A stretch of 64,000 nucleotides of DNA from Amphibacillus xylanus NBRC 15112 (GCF_000307165.1 NC_018704.1:1550001-1614000); one strand, 5' to 3'. Numbered from the stretch's first letter, positions 1 through 9,811 are shown. A program made the numbers and translations. The notes: generated from the sequence alone by a model not told the origin.

Positions 1-954
1 CGCTCCATATTTTGTCGTTACTGTAGATCCTTCAATAATCGGTAAGATATCACGTTGAACACCTTCTCTTGAGACGTCAACATGTCCTTCACTCTTACCT
101 GCAACCTTATCAATTTCATCAATAAAGATAATTCCTGACTGTTCAACTAAATTCAATGCCAATTGAATGACTTCATCCATATCGATTAGCTTTTGTGCTT
201 CTTGTTGAATTAAAATTTTTCTCGCTTCACTAACAGGTAATTTTCTTTTCTTAACTCGTTTCGGCATGAGTTGACCAAACATGTCTTGCATGTTTAATCC
301 CATTTGTTCCATTCCGGCACCTTGCATCATATCAAACATTGAATGCTGATGTTCTTCAACCTCTACCGTTACAATCGTATCTTCTAATTCACCTAGTGCA
401 AGCTTGTGTTCGACTTGTTTGCGTTTTTTTAGTTTTTCTTCATTTATTTGGGGCTGGTCTTCAGCCTGTGATTGATCATCAGTTTGTTGAAAGAAAAATT
501 CAAACGGATTTTTCATTTGATTTTGTTGTTTTTTCGCAATCGGAACAAGCAAATTAACTAACTCTTGATTAGCTAGTTGTTCTGCTCTTGATTCAACTTC
601 TTGCATTTTATTTTGCTTTACCATGCGGATAGCCATTTCAACTAAATCTCTAATCATGGACTCAACGTCTCGCCCGACATAACCAACTTCAGTAAATTTA
701 GTCGCTTCGACCTTTACAAAGGGCGCACCGACTAATTTTGCTAATCGTCTAGCTATCTCTGTTTTACCCACTCCGGTAGGTCCAATCATTAAAATATTCT
801 TTGGCACAACTTCATCTCGTATTTCGGGATCAAGTTTCATCCGACGATAACGATTTCTTAAAGCAATTGCAACTGATTTCTTTGCTTGATTTTGACCGAC
901 AATATATCGGTTTAACTCATTAACAATTTGTTTAGGTGTAAGTGTAGAACTCAA
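1..954 (-). CDS. hslU: ATP-dependent protease ATPase subunit HslU (ClpY), partial
   Basis: AAA+ unfoldase that feeds substrates to the HslV peptidase in the cytoplasm. The reading frame starts at a TTG at 954, 4-5 bases after a strong AGGAGGTGG ribosome binding site, and runs off the window after 318 codons (the family is about 460). Visible motifs are Walker A GPTGVGKT near residues 58-65, the GYVGRDVES sensor region after it, a charged inserted I-domain, and Walker B FIDEID close to the window edge. It lies 15 bases after hslV, so the two are co-transcribed. In B. subtilis codY follows, which would lie outside this window. The identity is secure; only the C-terminal part is unseen. Confidence 0.95.
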   Translation of the reverse strand, partial: MSSTLTPKQIVNELNRYIVGQNQAKKSVAIALRNRYRRMKLDPEIRDEVVPKNILMIGPTGVGKTEIARRLAKLVGAPFVKVEATKFTEVGYVGRDVESMIRDLVEMAIRMVKQNKMQEVESRAEQLANQELVNLLVPIAKKQQNQMKNPFEFFFQQTDDQSQAEDQPQINEEKLKKRKQVEHKLALGELEDTIVTVEVEEHQHSMFDMMQGAGMEQMGLNMQDMFGQLMPKRVKKRKLPVSEARKILIQQEAQKLIDMDEVIQLALNLVEQSGIIFIDEIDKVAGKSEGHVDVSREGVQRDILPIIEGSTVTTKYGA

Positions 955-969
955 ATAACCACCTCCTAA

Positions 970-1518
970 TTAATCTTCTAACACTTCAAGTATGATTTGA
1001 TCATTTGTGTATACACATAATTCACTAGCAATCTCTAAAGCTGAACGAGCAATTTCACTTGCAGACTTTTCCGGACTATATCGTTTTAATGCTCTACCAG
1101 CTGCTAACGCATAATTACCACCAGATCCGATTGCTAGTATACCATCATCAGGCTCAATTACTTCACCTGTACCTGAAATTAGTAGCATCGTCTGCTTATT
1201 CATTACAATTAATAATGCTTCTAGTTGACGTAGCATTTTATCGCTTCGCCATTCCTTAGCTAATTCTACAGCTGATCGCTCTAAATTGCCATTAAAAGTT
1301 TCAAGTTTTGCTTCGAATTTTTCATATAGTGTAAAGGCATCAGCTACTGATCCAGCAAAGCCTGCTAACACCTGTCCATTAAAAAGTTTGCGGACTTTTC
1401 TTGCTTTATGTTTCATAACAACTGCATTTCCCATCGTTACTTGACCATCGCCACTCATAGCACATTGACCATTATGTCGAATGGCAAATATCGTTGTCGC
1501 GTGGAATTCTGTCTTCAT
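970..1518 (-). CDS. hslV: ATP-dependent protease subunit HslV (ClpQ)
   Basis: Peptidase partner of HslU, an N-terminal nucleophile hydrolase of the proteasome beta type. The 182-residue product carries the family blocks [30 protein letters not shown] and [16 protein letters not shown]. The ATG is 5-6 bases after AGAGGTG and no other start fits. The N terminus reads [12 protein letters not shown]. The B. subtilis protein reads MSSFHATT and is known to use the Ser exposed after Met removal. Here Lys follows Met, so how the nucleophile is exposed is unclear (see findings). It sits 12 bases after xerC and before hslU. Confidence 0.96.
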   Translation of the reverse strand: MKTEFHATTIFAIRHNGQCAMSGDGQVTMGNAVVMKHKARKVRKLFNGQVLAGFAGSVADAFTLYEKFEAKLETFNGNLERSAVELAKEWRSDKMLRQLEALLIVMNKQTMLLISGTGEVIEPDDGILAIGSGGNYALAAGRALKRYSPEKSASEIARSALEIASELCVYTNDQIILEVLED

Positions 1519-1530
1519 AATTTCACCTCT

Positions 1531-2436
1531 TTATGACTTCGCTCTTGGATGCGCTTTCATATACACATCCTTCAGACGATCTTTTGTTACGTGTGTATAA
1601 ACTTGCGTTGAGGATAGATGATCATGTCCTAACAGTTCTTGAACACTTCTTAAATCCGCACCTGCGTTTAACAAATGTGTGGCAAATGTGTGGCGTAAAG
1701 CATGAGGATGAACGTGGATTGAAATAGCTGCATCACTCACTATTTTGTTCAAGATATAACGAATACCACGTGTTGTCACTTGTTTTCCATTTGAATTTAG
1801 AAAAAGATAATCAGTTCCCATCTTATTTTTCTTAACTAAAACTTCTCTTCCTTCATTAATATAAAGTTTTAACGCATCGTGTGCGAATGAACCGAATGGA
1901 ATATAACGTTCCTTTCGACCCTTTCCCATTACAAGTATTGTTTGCATTGAAAAATCAATCGCATCAATTGTTAAATTAACACACTCACTAACACGTATAC
2001 CTGTTGCATACAACAGCTCTAGCAACGCTTGATTACGTTGGCCAAGTGGCGTTGTGATGTCACTTACTTTAAACAATTCTTGAAGTTCTTCTTTATACAA
2101 AAAGTGAGGTAATGATTGCTGGGTTTTTGGTAAAGAAATCGCTAAAAAAGGGTTGCTTATTGTTATTTTTTCTCGCTCAAGGTATTTATAAAACGTCCTT
2201 AAGCTAGAAATTTTACGGGCAACACTTCTTCTACTTAGTTTCTTCTGATAAAGATGGGTTAAAAAATAACGTACAGTTCGATCATCTACATCAGAAAAAT
2301 ATTCGATTTGTTCTAAATTTAAAAATTCATTAAAGTCATCAATATCTTGATTATAATATTTCAACGTATATTGTGAGACATTTTTTTCAATTTTTAAATA
2401 CAGGCTAAATTGTTCTTGAAGTTGATTGTTGTCCAT
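1531..2436 (-). CDS. xerC: Tyrosine recombinase XerC (CodV)
   Basis: Site-specific recombinase that, with XerD, resolves chromosome dimers at dif. The 301-residue protein has an N-terminal SAM-like core-binding domain (about residues 1-105) and a C-terminal catalytic domain. All catalytic residues are visible: Arg148 in GIRVSE, Lys172, His245 and Arg248 in HALRH, His271 in LLGHDHLSS and the nucleophile Tyr280 in QVYTHVT. It is the first gene of a xerC-hslV-hslU cluster. In B. subtilis trmFO lies between topA and xerC; here 340 bases without a gene take its place. Confidence 0.95.
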   Translation of the reverse strand: MDNNQLQEQFSLYLKIEKNVSQYTLKYYNQDIDDFNEFLNLEQIEYFSDVDDRTVRYFLTHLYQKKLSRRSVARKISSLRTFYKYLEREKITISNPFLAISLPKTQQSLPHFLYKEELQELFKVSDITTPLGQRNQALLELLYATGIRVSECVNLTIDAIDFSMQTILVMGKGRKERYIPFGSFAHDALKLYINEGREVLVKKNKMGTDYLFLNSNGKQVTTRGIRYILNKIVSDAAISIHVHPHALRHTFATHLLNAGADLRSVQELLGHDHLSSTQVYTHVTKDRLKDVYMKAHPRAKS

Positions 2437-2542
2437 ATTAACCCCTCATGAATTTACTTCATAAAATAATATTGTCATGTCTCATTTCAGGCTAAACTAT
2501 TTACCGAATAATAATAAAGTTCAGAATCGTTTATTCTTTCTT

Positions 2543-2572
2543 ATCATATCACATTTATTTATCATCTAGCAA
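2543..2572 (-). promoter_or_regulatory. Candidate sigma-A promoter of xerC-hslV-hslU
   Basis: On the minus strand a TTGCTA -35 box (2567-2572) is followed after 18 bases by a TATGAT -10 box (2543-2548), about 100 bases before the xerC start. The match is good but comes from inspection only. Confidence 0.5.
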
Positions 2573-2708
2573 ATATTACTACTAACGTTAAACCCGATCA
2601 TTACGCTTGTTTTACTCAAGTAAATTGCGTTTAAGTTAGAGTTGACACGCTAGTTAAGTGAAAATATTCACATATAATCGCTTTAAAAAAGATTAACAAC
2701 ATAGATAA

Positions 2709-2745
2709 CCGTGTGAAATTAATTATTTTCGTTAATTTCACACGG
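2709..2745. terminator. Stem-loop after topA
   Basis: A perfect 14-bp inverted repeat (2709-2722 with 2732-2745) around a 9-base loop lies 31 bases past the topA stop. The tail is only moderately T-rich on either strand, so it could end transcription in one or both directions. The stem strength makes it the likely 3' end of the topA transcript. Confidence 0.6.
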
Positions 2746-2776
2746 CTTATTAGAAACTTTCTTTTTATCGCTTTTA

Positions 2777-4855
2777 CTAATTCTGTGTTTCTTCCTTATA
2801 ACTACAAGAACTACATTGAACCGTAACGCCTTTTTTCGATTTCTTTTCAATTAACTGCTCTTGACAGGTCGGACATTGTCTAGAGATTGGTTTGTCCCAC
2901 GATACATAATCACATTCTGGGAACTGATCACATCCATAGAAAGTCCTTCTCTTTTTCGATTTACGCTCGACAATTTGACCTTTTTTACATTTTGGACATT
3001 CTACGCCAATCTCTTTTAAAATTGCTTTCGTATTACGACAATCAGGGAAGTTAGAACAAGCCATGAACTTACCGAATCGACCCATTTTATAGACCATCTC
3101 ATGACCGCATTTCTCACAGTCTTCACCAGCAGGTTCATCTTTTATTTCGACATTTTCCATTTCTTTCTCAGCAACTTTTAATTTCTTTTCAAAATCTTGA
3201 TAGAAATTATCAATTACCGCAATCCAATCGATTGCCCCTGATTCAATTTCATCAAGATCATTTTCCATTTTCGCCGTGAAATCAATATCAATAATTTTAG
3301 GGAAAAACTCAAGAATTAAATTGATCACGATCTCGCCTAATTCAGTTGGCACAAAACGTTTATTATCTAATGTGACATAGCCACGTCTTTGAATGGTATC
3401 TAATGTCGGTGCATAAGTCGACGGTCGACCAATACCGTTTTCCTCCATCGTTTTTACTAAACGAGCCTCAGTATATCGTGGAGGTGGTTGAGTAAAATGT
3501 TGATTTGGTGTAATTTTATCAACATCGACTTCCATGCCCTCTTCTAATGCTGGTAATAATTTATGTTCTTCTTTAACATTATCGTCATTACCTTCAATAT
3601 AGATCTTCATAAATCCATTAAATTTGATTTTTGAACCTGTCGCTCGGAATTGCACGCCATTTTGTTCGAGTTGGACAGTCATCGTATCCATAACAGCAGG
3701 TGCCATTTGACTTGCGATAAATCGATCCCAGATTAATTTGTAAAGTCGATATTGATCTCTGGATAATTTATCTTTCACCTTACTCGGTTCACGGAAAGCT
3801 GAAGTTGGACGAATTGCTTCGTGAGCATCCTGAGCTTGTTGTGAATTCTTCGTTTTTTGGGCAGAGCCTAAATATTCAGAACCAAATTGGTCAGTGATAT
3901 AATTGCTTGCTTCAGAACGCGCTGTTTCTGAAATTCTGGTTGAATCTGTACGCATATATGTGATCAAACCAGTAATGCCACCTTCACTTCTGCCTAAGTC
4001 AATTCCTTCATATAGTTGTTGTGCTAGCATCATTGTTTTACGAGCTCTGAAATTTAGCTTTCTAGCCGCTTCTTGCTGTAATGATGAAGTTGTAAAAGGT
4101 AAAGCAGGATTTCGTTTTCTTTCCTTCTTAGTAACCTTAGTGACTTTAAATTTGTTCTCAGTAAGTCGCTCTAATACTTGATCAACTGATGCTTTATTGG
4201 GTAAATCTTGCTTCGCCCCATCTAGACGATGGAAGTACCCTTCAAACTTTTCATTATTAGTAATAAAGTGACCATTAATCGACCAGTACTCTTCTGGTTT
4301 GAAATTCTTAATTTCATTTTCTCGATCGATAATCATTTTGACCGCTACAGATTGTACACGTCCTGCACTTAAGCCTTTTTTTACTTTTTTCCATAGTAAA
4401 GGACTAATGTTATAACCAACTAAACGATCTAAAATTCGTCGACCTTGTTGTGCATCGACTAAATTCATATTAATAGGTCGAGGTGATTTAAAAGAATCCT
4501 TGACTGCTTCTTTTGTAATCTCATTAAATACGACGCGACATTCAGAATTCGGATCAACATTTAAGTTATGAGCTAAATGCCAAGCAATTGCTTCACCCTC
4601 GCGATCGGGGTCAGCTGCTAAATATATCTTTTTGGCTTTTTTTGCGGCTGCTCTCAATTCCTTTAAAACAGGACCTTTTCCACGGATAGTTATATAATTC
4701 GGTTGATAATTATTTTCAAAGTCAATACCCATTTTACTTTTTGGCAAGTCACGCACATGCCCCATCGAAGCTTTTACAGTATATTTCTTACCGAGATAGC
4801 GTTCAATAGTTTTAGCTTTTGCAGGTGACTCCACGATTACTAAATAATCTGACAT
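2777..4855 (-). CDS. topA: DNA topoisomerase I (TopA)
   Basis: Type IA topoisomerase that relaxes negative supercoils. The 692-residue protein, close to the B. subtilis length, begins with a TOPRIM domain ([16 protein letters not shown], then [15 protein letters not shown]) and has the catalytic Tyr in [12 protein letters not shown] around residue 300. The C terminus has three zinc-ribbon units with CxxC pairs (CEKC, CPKC and CPTC with CSSC). The ATG follows GGGAGGG by 6 bases. Its own promoter lies at 4932-4960. In B. subtilis topA follows dprA directly, as here. Confidence 0.97.
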   Translation of the reverse strand: MSDYLVIVESPAKAKTIERYLGKKYTVKASMGHVRDLPKSKMGIDFENNYQPNYITIRGKGPVLKELRAAAKKAKKIYLAADPDREGEAIAWHLAHNLNVDPNSECRVVFNEITKEAVKDSFKSPRPINMNLVDAQQGRRILDRLVGYNISPLLWKKVKKGLSAGRVQSVAVKMIIDRENEIKNFKPEEYWSINGHFITNNEKFEGYFHRLDGAKQDLPNKASVDQVLERLTENKFKVTKVTKKERKRNPALPFTTSSLQQEAARKLNFRARKTMMLAQQLYEGIDLGRSEGGITGLITYMRTDSTRISETARSEASNYITDQFGSEYLGSAQKTKNSQQAQDAHEAIRPTSAFREPSKVKDKLSRDQYRLYKLIWDRFIASQMAPAVMDTMTVQLEQNGVQFRATGSKIKFNGFMKIYIEGNDDNVKEEHKLLPALEEGMEVDVDKITPNQHFTQPPPRYTEARLVKTMEENGIGRPSTYAPTLDTIQRRGYVTLDNKRFVPTELGEIVINLILEFFPKIIDIDFTAKMENDLDEIESGAIDWIAVIDNFYQDFEKKLKVAEKEMENVEIKDEPAGEDCEKCGHEMVYKMGRFGKFMACSNFPDCRNTKAILKEIGVECPKCKKGQIVERKSKKRRTFYGCDQFPECDYVSWDKPISRQCPTCQEQLIEKKSKKGVTVQCSSCSYKEETQN

Positions 4856-4931
4856 GTATTTCCCTCCTACGGGATGAACTATTATTCATATCATATTAAT
4901 TAAATAAAAATGATTAAATAAACTTTCACTA

Positions 4932-4960
4932 TTATTAAATACTTTCTACCAATTTGTCAA
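4932..4960 (-). promoter_or_regulatory. Promoter of topA
   Basis: A consensus TTGACA -35 box (4955-4960) and a TAATAA -10 box (4932-4937) are separated by exactly 17 bases on the minus strand, about 77 bases before the topA ATG. This suggests topA is transcribed independently of dprA. Confidence 0.7.
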
Positions 4961-5011
4961 CTATTCAAAAAATATTCATACTAAACTTTACCAAAAATGG
5001 GCTGTTTTTAT

Positions 5012-5908
5012 TCATAAATGGAGCCAATTTTGCTTTAATTCATCCCATTCTTGTAATATATCATAGGTACTTTGGACTAATTTTGCACCATTTTGAATCA
5101 AATAATGACATCCTTTAGCTTGTTCTAGACTGATGGCATTTGGTACAGCGAGTACCTCTCTGCCTTGTTCTAAGGCTTGATCTGCTGTTATTAATGAACC
5201 ACTGCGTTCTTGCGCTTCGATAACTAATGTCGCAAATGCTAAACCACTTATAATGCGATTTCGTTCGGGAAAATGGTAACGTTCAGGTCTTGTATGAGGA
5301 GGATATTCAGATATGACTAGATGTTTTTTAGATAATCGTTGAAAAAGATCGAGATGTTCTGAGGGGTAAGGATGATTCAGACCTCCTGCAATGACTGCGA
5401 TTGTCTTTCCACCATAATAATCAGCAATTCGATGGGCATAACCATCAATTCCAGCTGCCATGCCACTAACGAATAACCAATCTTTATTAACTAATGGAGC
5501 TAATAGGTCGTACATATTTTTCTTGGCAAATTTCGAAGGTCTCCTCGTACCTACAACGGCAAGAGCGGGCAAATGGTTGATGTAATCAGACCGACCTAAT
5601 CCGTATAAAATGATAGGTGGGTCAGGTATATTTTTTAATAATCTTGGATAATCTTCGTCAAAAATCGTCCAAATTTTATAATGGTGTAGTTTCTTTAAAT
5701 TATTGTGATTTGGCTCAAATTCACTGAGATATTGATGGAGTTGTTTTGCGGTTTTAAGTGGACAGTGGCATTGATCAACTAAATCGTTGATTGAATACTG
5801 ATAAATTGTTGATAAGGTCACATCTTTCTTAATCATTCTGTACATAAGTGATCGGGTTATTTGTGGGAATTGAGCTAAGTATATCAGACGTAAACGAGGT
5901 AAATTCAA
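5012..5908 (-). CDS. dprA: DNA-processing protein DprA (Smf)
   Basis: Cytoplasmic protein that protects incoming single-stranded DNA and loads RecA in natural transformation; it is also found in non-competent bacteria. The product (298 residues) has an N-terminal helical SAM-like part and a Rossmann-fold core with VVGTRRPS, SGMAAGIDGYAH and VIAGGLNHPYPSEH. I place the start at a TTG 8 bases after AAAGGAG; a GTG three codons upstream overlaps that ribosome binding site. In B. subtilis sucCD lies between dprA and the ylqH-ylqG-rnhB group; here ylqH is the next gene upstream. Confidence 0.93.
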   Translation of the reverse strand: MNLPRLRLIYLAQFPQITRSLMYRMIKKDVTLSTIYQYSINDLVDQCHCPLKTAKQLHQYLSEFEPNHNNLKKLHHYKIWTIFDEDYPRLLKNIPDPPIILYGLGRSDYINHLPALAVVGTRRPSKFAKKNMYDLLAPLVNKDWLFVSGMAAGIDGYAHRIADYYGGKTIAVIAGGLNHPYPSEHLDLFQRLSKKHLVISEYPPHTRPERYHFPERNRIISGLAFATLVIEAQERSGSLITADQALEQGREVLAVPNAISLEQAKGCHYLIQNGAKLVQSTYDILQEWDELKQNWLHL

Positions 5909-5942
5909 GCGATCCACTCCTTTTTACTAAAAATAAATATAC

Positions 5943-5965
5943 CTGCCCTTGTTAGAATTGGGCAG
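5943..5965. terminator. Weak stem-loop after ylqH
   Basis: CTGCCC and GGGCAG arms surround an 11-base loop in the 100-base gap between ylqH and dprA. The minus-strand tail is AT-rich but has no clean T run, so this is at best a weak terminator of the rnhB-ylqG-ylqH transcript. Confidence 0.4.
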
Positions 5966-6011
5966 ATATGTTTATATTCGACAATAATTCGCGTAAATCC
6001 TTTATTTATCG

Positions 6012-6287
6012 TCATTTATTTTTTGCTTGATCAATTCTATATATATAGGCAAAGACCTCTGCTACTGCTTGGTAAAGCTCTTCAGGGATACGATCATAGA
6101 GATTTAAATTTGCCAGTAACTCAATTAAACTCTTATCTTCTTGGATTGGGATATTCGCATCTTTTGCCCGCTTCAATATTTCATCTGCTATATATCCTTG
6201 ACCCTTAGCTGTAACGATAGGTGCATTTGTCTTTTCTTTATCGTATTGTAGTGCGACTGCTTTTTTTAATCTTTCTCCTTGATTCAT
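6012..6287 (-). CDS. ylqH: FlhB C-terminal-like protein YlqH
   Basis: A 91-residue protein resembling the cytoplasmic C-terminal domain of the flagellar export protein FlhB, with no membrane part. The stretch KKAVALQYDKEKTNAPIVTA is typical of that domain; the autocleavage NPTH of true FlhB is replaced by NAPI, so self-cleavage is not expected. The ATG overlaps the ylqG stop as ATGA and follows GGGATGTGAG; a start five codons upstream would have no such site. The function is not established. The tight link to ylqG is conserved in Bacillaceae. Confidence 0.85.
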   Translation of the reverse strand: MNQGERLKKAVALQYDKEKTNAPIVTAKGQGYIADEILKRAKDANIPIQEDKSLIELLANLNLYDRIPEELYQAVAEVFAYIYRIDQAKNK

Positions 6288-8065
6288 ATTCTCACATCCC
6301 ATCGACTAGATGTTGAATTTGCTTTATTTAATTCTGGTTTAATACTAAAATCAGTTTGACGATCAGGAAGAGGTTTATAGCTTACTGATGATAAATGATA
6401 ATTATATTTCTTTAATCCTTCTTTCAAAAGATCTTTATATATATTTAATTGCTCAGTGATATTCTGATCATTATAAACGGTTAAATGAACAACTCGATTT
6501 TGTACGTTCATATCAATCATCGTTGTTTTTAATTGATTTAATTCTAAATAAAAAGCAATGCGACAATAATCAGTATCAATTTTTTCATTTTGATCTTTCT
6601 TACTATAAAACTCGAGCTTAATATCTTGGTCTTCTCCGATCAAACCGGGGATTGTAGTAGATAGATAAATAAAACTTGGATCCTCATGAATTAGTGATAG
6701 TTGTTGACCTGTTAAATGATGCAATAATTGTTCAATCTCACGACCAAAGGCTGGCTGTTGGGCTAATGATTCTAATAACACTTGTTTTAACGAACTTGAT
6801 TGATCTAGCGTATTTTTGTCCTGTTGATAAATTTGAGCTTCAAAATCTAATCCTGCATTTAATAGATAATTTTTAACCTGGATTAAGAACTGATCTTTAA
6901 TTGGGAACAAATTTGGCTCACTTCGATTCATTTGAGTGAGCAGATTGAAAATTTGCCGACTATTTTCTTGAGGTATTTGTTGTTCAATTAGATCTGTCAA
7001 AGGCTGAATAAATTCCAGTAAATTTGCTTGACTTGGGTCATTCATAAAACGAGTTAATCCGTCTTGCGCTTGAGTAGGAAGCTGCTGAATTACTTTGTCT
7101 AAAATGGTCGTGTCCTCTAAAATAACTTGTAATTGACTTAGGGTTCGAGAAGTTACCGCTTGACCTTGAGTATTAATTTGACTTAATACTTTTTCAAATT
7201 GAAACAACTGCTTATCGGATAATGCTAACTGTCTTTCTAGTCGATTTGCTATTGCTTTTTCATCTACTTGAGAGTTTATTTCTAGTTCTTTAGGATCTTG
7301 ATTGGCTTTTACTTCATTTTGACTTGAGCTCTCATGATCGATTTGACGGCTTACTAGCTTATGTTGTAGCAATTCGGTCAATTTATCGAATTGCTCTTGA
7401 TTTAGTGGTTGCATTGGCTCTTGTACTGTCTCAGTATCAATAAATTGTGATAATGATTTCAATAATTGATCAGTCGTCTCATTTGTGACTGGTTCCTTTA
7501 ATACAGCCTGATATAATTGATTAATTTGCTCAGTAATTGTTCGATTTGATTGAACAGTTTTATATGATTGAAGTGTTGTTTCTGAGATCGGTAACTGTTT
7601 TTTTAATAAATGGATGATTATCTCTTTTGTTTCTTGGCTTTGATCATTCTTTAGTAACTCTAATGCTTGCTTTAAATCAGCTTGTCGTACTGGAATGTCA
7701 TTTGAGAAAATTTCATGCAAAAATTGCTTATTCACTTTAGTTGGGGCGATATTTAAATTGGCTAAAACCATTTGGATTTGTTCAGCTAATGAAATAGTTG
7801 TTGACGATTGTGATACGACACTTAATTGAGGCATTTCACCTATTGAGGTGACTTCAAATAAGTAAGCTTCATTAATATTAATTGGAACCTCTAATTTGGC
7901 AGTAACTTGATGATTGCCAAATTGGATCAGGGCTACGTTATTCGGTAAGATTTCTTTTACCCTACCAAGCATGACCTGACCTTGCTTCAATACTAATGTC
8001 TGCGATTGTTGATCGTTTAGTAATGACCGAATTTGAGGTGACAAATTAGACAATAATGGTTCCAT
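6284..8065 (-). CDS. ylqG: Large conserved protein YlqG, FliK-like architecture
   Basis: A 593-residue cytoplasmic protein of unknown function, encoded between rnhB and ylqH in Bacillaceae. The first 80 residues look beta-rich (KQGQVMLGRVKEILPNN). Roughly residues 90-450 are Gln-, Leu- and Ser-rich helices of low complexity. The last 150 residues form an alpha/beta domain that by appearance resembles the C-terminal domain of the hook-length protein FliK; this is inference. With the FlhB-like YlqH it makes a pair that mirrors FliK/FlhB. The chosen ATG is 8 bases after AAAGGAG and the gene overlaps the rnhB end by 20 bases. Confidence 0.8.
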   Translation of the reverse strand: MEPLLSNLSPQIRSLLNDQQSQTLVLKQGQVMLGRVKEILPNNVALIQFGNHQVTAKLEVPININEAYLFEVTSIGEMPQLSVVSQSSTTISLAEQIQMVLANLNIAPTKVNKQFLHEIFSNDIPVRQADLKQALELLKNDQSQETKEIIIHLLKKQLPISETTLQSYKTVQSNRTITEQINQLYQAVLKEPVTNETTDQLLKSLSQFIDTETVQEPMQPLNQEQFDKLTELLQHKLVSRQIDHESSSQNEVKANQDPKELEINSQVDEKAIANRLERQLALSDKQLFQFEKVLSQINTQGQAVTSRTLSQLQVILEDTTILDKVIQQLPTQAQDGLTRFMNDPSQANLLEFIQPLTDLIEQQIPQENSRQIFNLLTQMNRSEPNLFPIKDQFLIQVKNYLLNAGLDFEAQIYQQDKNTLDQSSSLKQVLLESLAQQPAFGREIEQLLHHLTGQQLSLIHEDPSFIYLSTTIPGLIGEDQDIKLEFYSKKDQNEKIDTDYCRIAFYLELNQLKTTMIDMNVQNRVVHLTVYNDQNITEQLNIYKDLLKEGLKKYNYHLSSVSYKPLPDRQTDFSIKPELNKANSTSSRWDVRI

Positions 8066-8846
8066 CGTCATTTTCTCCTTTTAAGTAATTCTTGATCGGT
8101 GCAAATGTCTTTCTATGATATGGTGTAATACCATGTTCCTCAAGCCCTAATAAATGAGCAGTAGTACCGTAACCTTGATTTTGATCAAATTGATAATATG
8201 GATAGCGCTCATGAATTGTAGCCATAATTCGATCACGATGTACTTTCGCAATCACACTAGCTGCTGCAATAGAGATACTTTTTTGATCTCCTTTAATGAT
8301 AACATCGCTTGAATAAGGCAGGTTATCTAATGGTACTGCATCAATTAATAAATGATCTGGTTCAATCCCCAATTGCTGAACGGCTTTTTCCATCGCTAAT
8401 ATTGAAGCTTGATAAATATTAATGTCATCGATGACTTCATGACTAACTTCCCCAATTCCAACTGCAATTGCCTGTTCCTTAATGATTTCAGCGTATTGTT
8501 CTCTTTGAGCAACTGATAGTTTCTTAGAATCTGTTAAACCAATTAAATTAAAATCAACAGGTAAAATAACCGCTGCCGCAACTACTGGACCTGCTAAAGG
8601 ACCCCGACCTACTTCATCAATGCCGGCAATTAACGTTTTTCCTTGCTGATAGTAATTTCTTTCGTATGATTTCATTTCATAAAGCTGATCTAGTAAAAGT
8701 TGTTTTTTTGCTAGACGATTATAATAAACTTTTAAGGCTTGTTGAACACCTTTTCTAGTATCTAATTTCAATGATTCTAAAATATCGTCAGCGACTGTAT
8801 CTTGTTTTAAGATTTGTTTTATTTCAGCAATTGATTGATTTTTCAT
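8046..8846 (-). CDS. rnhB: Ribonuclease HII
   Basis: Endonuclease that cuts RNA in RNA/DNA hybrids and at misincorporated ribonucleotides. The 266-residue protein has an N-terminal region of about 75 residues, as in the B. subtilis enzyme, then the catalytic fold. GIDEVGRGPLAGPVVAAAV supplies the first acidic pair, followed by LTDSKKLS and the Asp in LLIDAVPL. The start is the ATG after AAGGAGCTTTTTATA. The sequence upstream has an AT-rich stretch with a TATAAT-like hexamer but no clear -35 box. It overlaps ylqG by 20 bases. Confidence 0.95.
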   Translation of the reverse strand: MKNQSIAEIKQILKQDTVADDILESLKLDTRKGVQQALKVYYNRLAKKQLLLDQLYEMKSYERNYYQQGKTLIAGIDEVGRGPLAGPVVAAAVILPVDFNLIGLTDSKKLSVAQREQYAEIIKEQAIAVGIGEVSHEVIDDINIYQASILAMEKAVQQLGIEPDHLLIDAVPLDNLPYSSDVIIKGDQKSISIAAASVIAKVHRDRIMATIHERYPYYQFDQNQGYGTTAHLLGLEEHGITPYHRKTFAPIKNYLKGENDDGTIIV

Positions 8847-8915
8847 TATAAAAAGCTCCTTATCTACTCTTATCAATAATATCGTCATTAATTATATCGA
8901 TTTTAATCATAAAAA

Positions 8916-8940
8916 AAGCGCAAACTCTATAGTTGCGCTT
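8916..8940 (-). terminator. Terminator after rbgA
   Basis: AAGCGCAA and TTGCGCTT arms with a short loop are followed on the minus strand by a run of seven T. The hairpin starts 10 bases after the rbgA stop and separates the rbgA transcript from rnhB. Confidence 0.85.
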
Positions 8941-8949
8941 CTTTCAAGG

Positions 8950-9801
8950 TTAAGGGTTAGGTTTTTCTAATGTAATAGGTCCTAATTTACCTGTTCTAAA
9001 GTCACGAATCACTAATTCAGCAGTTTTTTCAAGATCCACTGACCCACCTTGAGCCAATGCACCTCTTTGTCTACCGATTTGTTCAATTATCTCAATATAA
9101 TCAGCCTCTGGATCAAGCAGCTGATATCTTTCTAATAATAATTGCGGATATTCTTCTTGAATAAATTTCAGCGTAAAACGAGCAATATCTTCTATTGACA
9201 AGATTTGATCCTTAATCGTTCCAATCGCAGCTAATTGATAGCCAACATTTTGGTCCTCAAATTTAGGCCACAGAATTCCCGGAGTATCTAATAATTCAAA
9301 ATCTTTTTTTACCTTGATCCACTGTTGTGCAGTTGTAATCCCTGGTCTGTCTCCTGTTTTGGCTATTTTTTTATTGGCTAGGCGGTTGATTAAGGTTGAT
9401 TTACCTACGTTTGGAATACCAATAATCATCGCTCGGCCCGCTCTTGGACGAACACCTTTTTTCTTTAGTCGTTCCATTTTTTCAGCAGTCATCTTTTTTG
9501 CTGTCTCGATTACCTTTTGAATATCTTGACGATTTTGTACGTCAACAGCTACTGCTTCAATCTCATCTTCTCTTAATTTTTCTAACCATATATTTGTTAA
9601 TTCTGGATCTGCTAAGTCTTTCTTCATTAATACTTGCATTTTAGGTTTTTGTTGTAAAATTTCTTGTAGCATCGGGTTTTGTGATGCTAGTGGCGCACGT
9701 GCATCAACGAGCTCTATTACAAAATCAACAAGCTTTAGTTTCTCTTGTACCTCTCTTCTCGCTTTAGCCATATGGCCTGGAAACCATTGTATTGTTTTCA
9801 T
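8950..9801 (-). CDS. rbgA: Ribosome biogenesis GTPase RbgA (YlqF)
   Basis: Circularly permuted GTPase needed for late 50S subunit assembly. In the 283-residue protein the G motifs appear in permuted order: the G4-like element in LMKKDLAD comes first, then the P-loop GIPNVGKSTLINRL and the DTPG of G3 in LLDTPGILWPKF. The C-terminal helical domain follows. The start IQWFPGHMAKA is the family signature. The ATG lies 10 bases before lepB's stop in an apparent lepB-rbgA unit. Confidence 0.96.
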   Translation of the reverse strand: MKTIQWFPGHMAKARREVQEKLKLVDFVIELVDARAPLASQNPMLQEILQQKPKMQVLMKKDLADPELTNIWLEKLREDEIEAVAVDVQNRQDIQKVIETAKKMTAEKMERLKKKGVRPRAGRAMIIGIPNVGKSTLINRLANKKIAKTGDRPGITTAQQWIKVKKDFELLDTPGILWPKFEDQNVGYQLAAIGTIKDQILSIEDIARFTLKFIQEEYPQLLLERYQLLDPEADYIEIIEQIGRQRGALAQGGSVDLEKTAELVIRDFRTGKLGPITLEKPNP

Positions 9802-9811
9802 TTGATCACCT

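Larger units (their letters stand above)
2437..2776. other. Intergenic region where trmFO is found in B. subtilis
   Basis: No convincing coding sequence is seen on either strand in these 340 AT-rich bases. It contains a candidate minus-strand promoter for xerC (2543-2572), a plus-strand promoter-like pair (2642-2670), and a perfect 14-bp inverted repeat at 2709-2745 near the 3' end of topA. I see no trmFO remnant. Confidence 0.7.

Noticed and set aside
2642-2678. TTGACA with a perfect TATAAT at 2673-2678 as a promoter
   Set aside because: The spacing is 25 bases, too long for sigma-A; only the closer TATTCA at 17 bases is considered.
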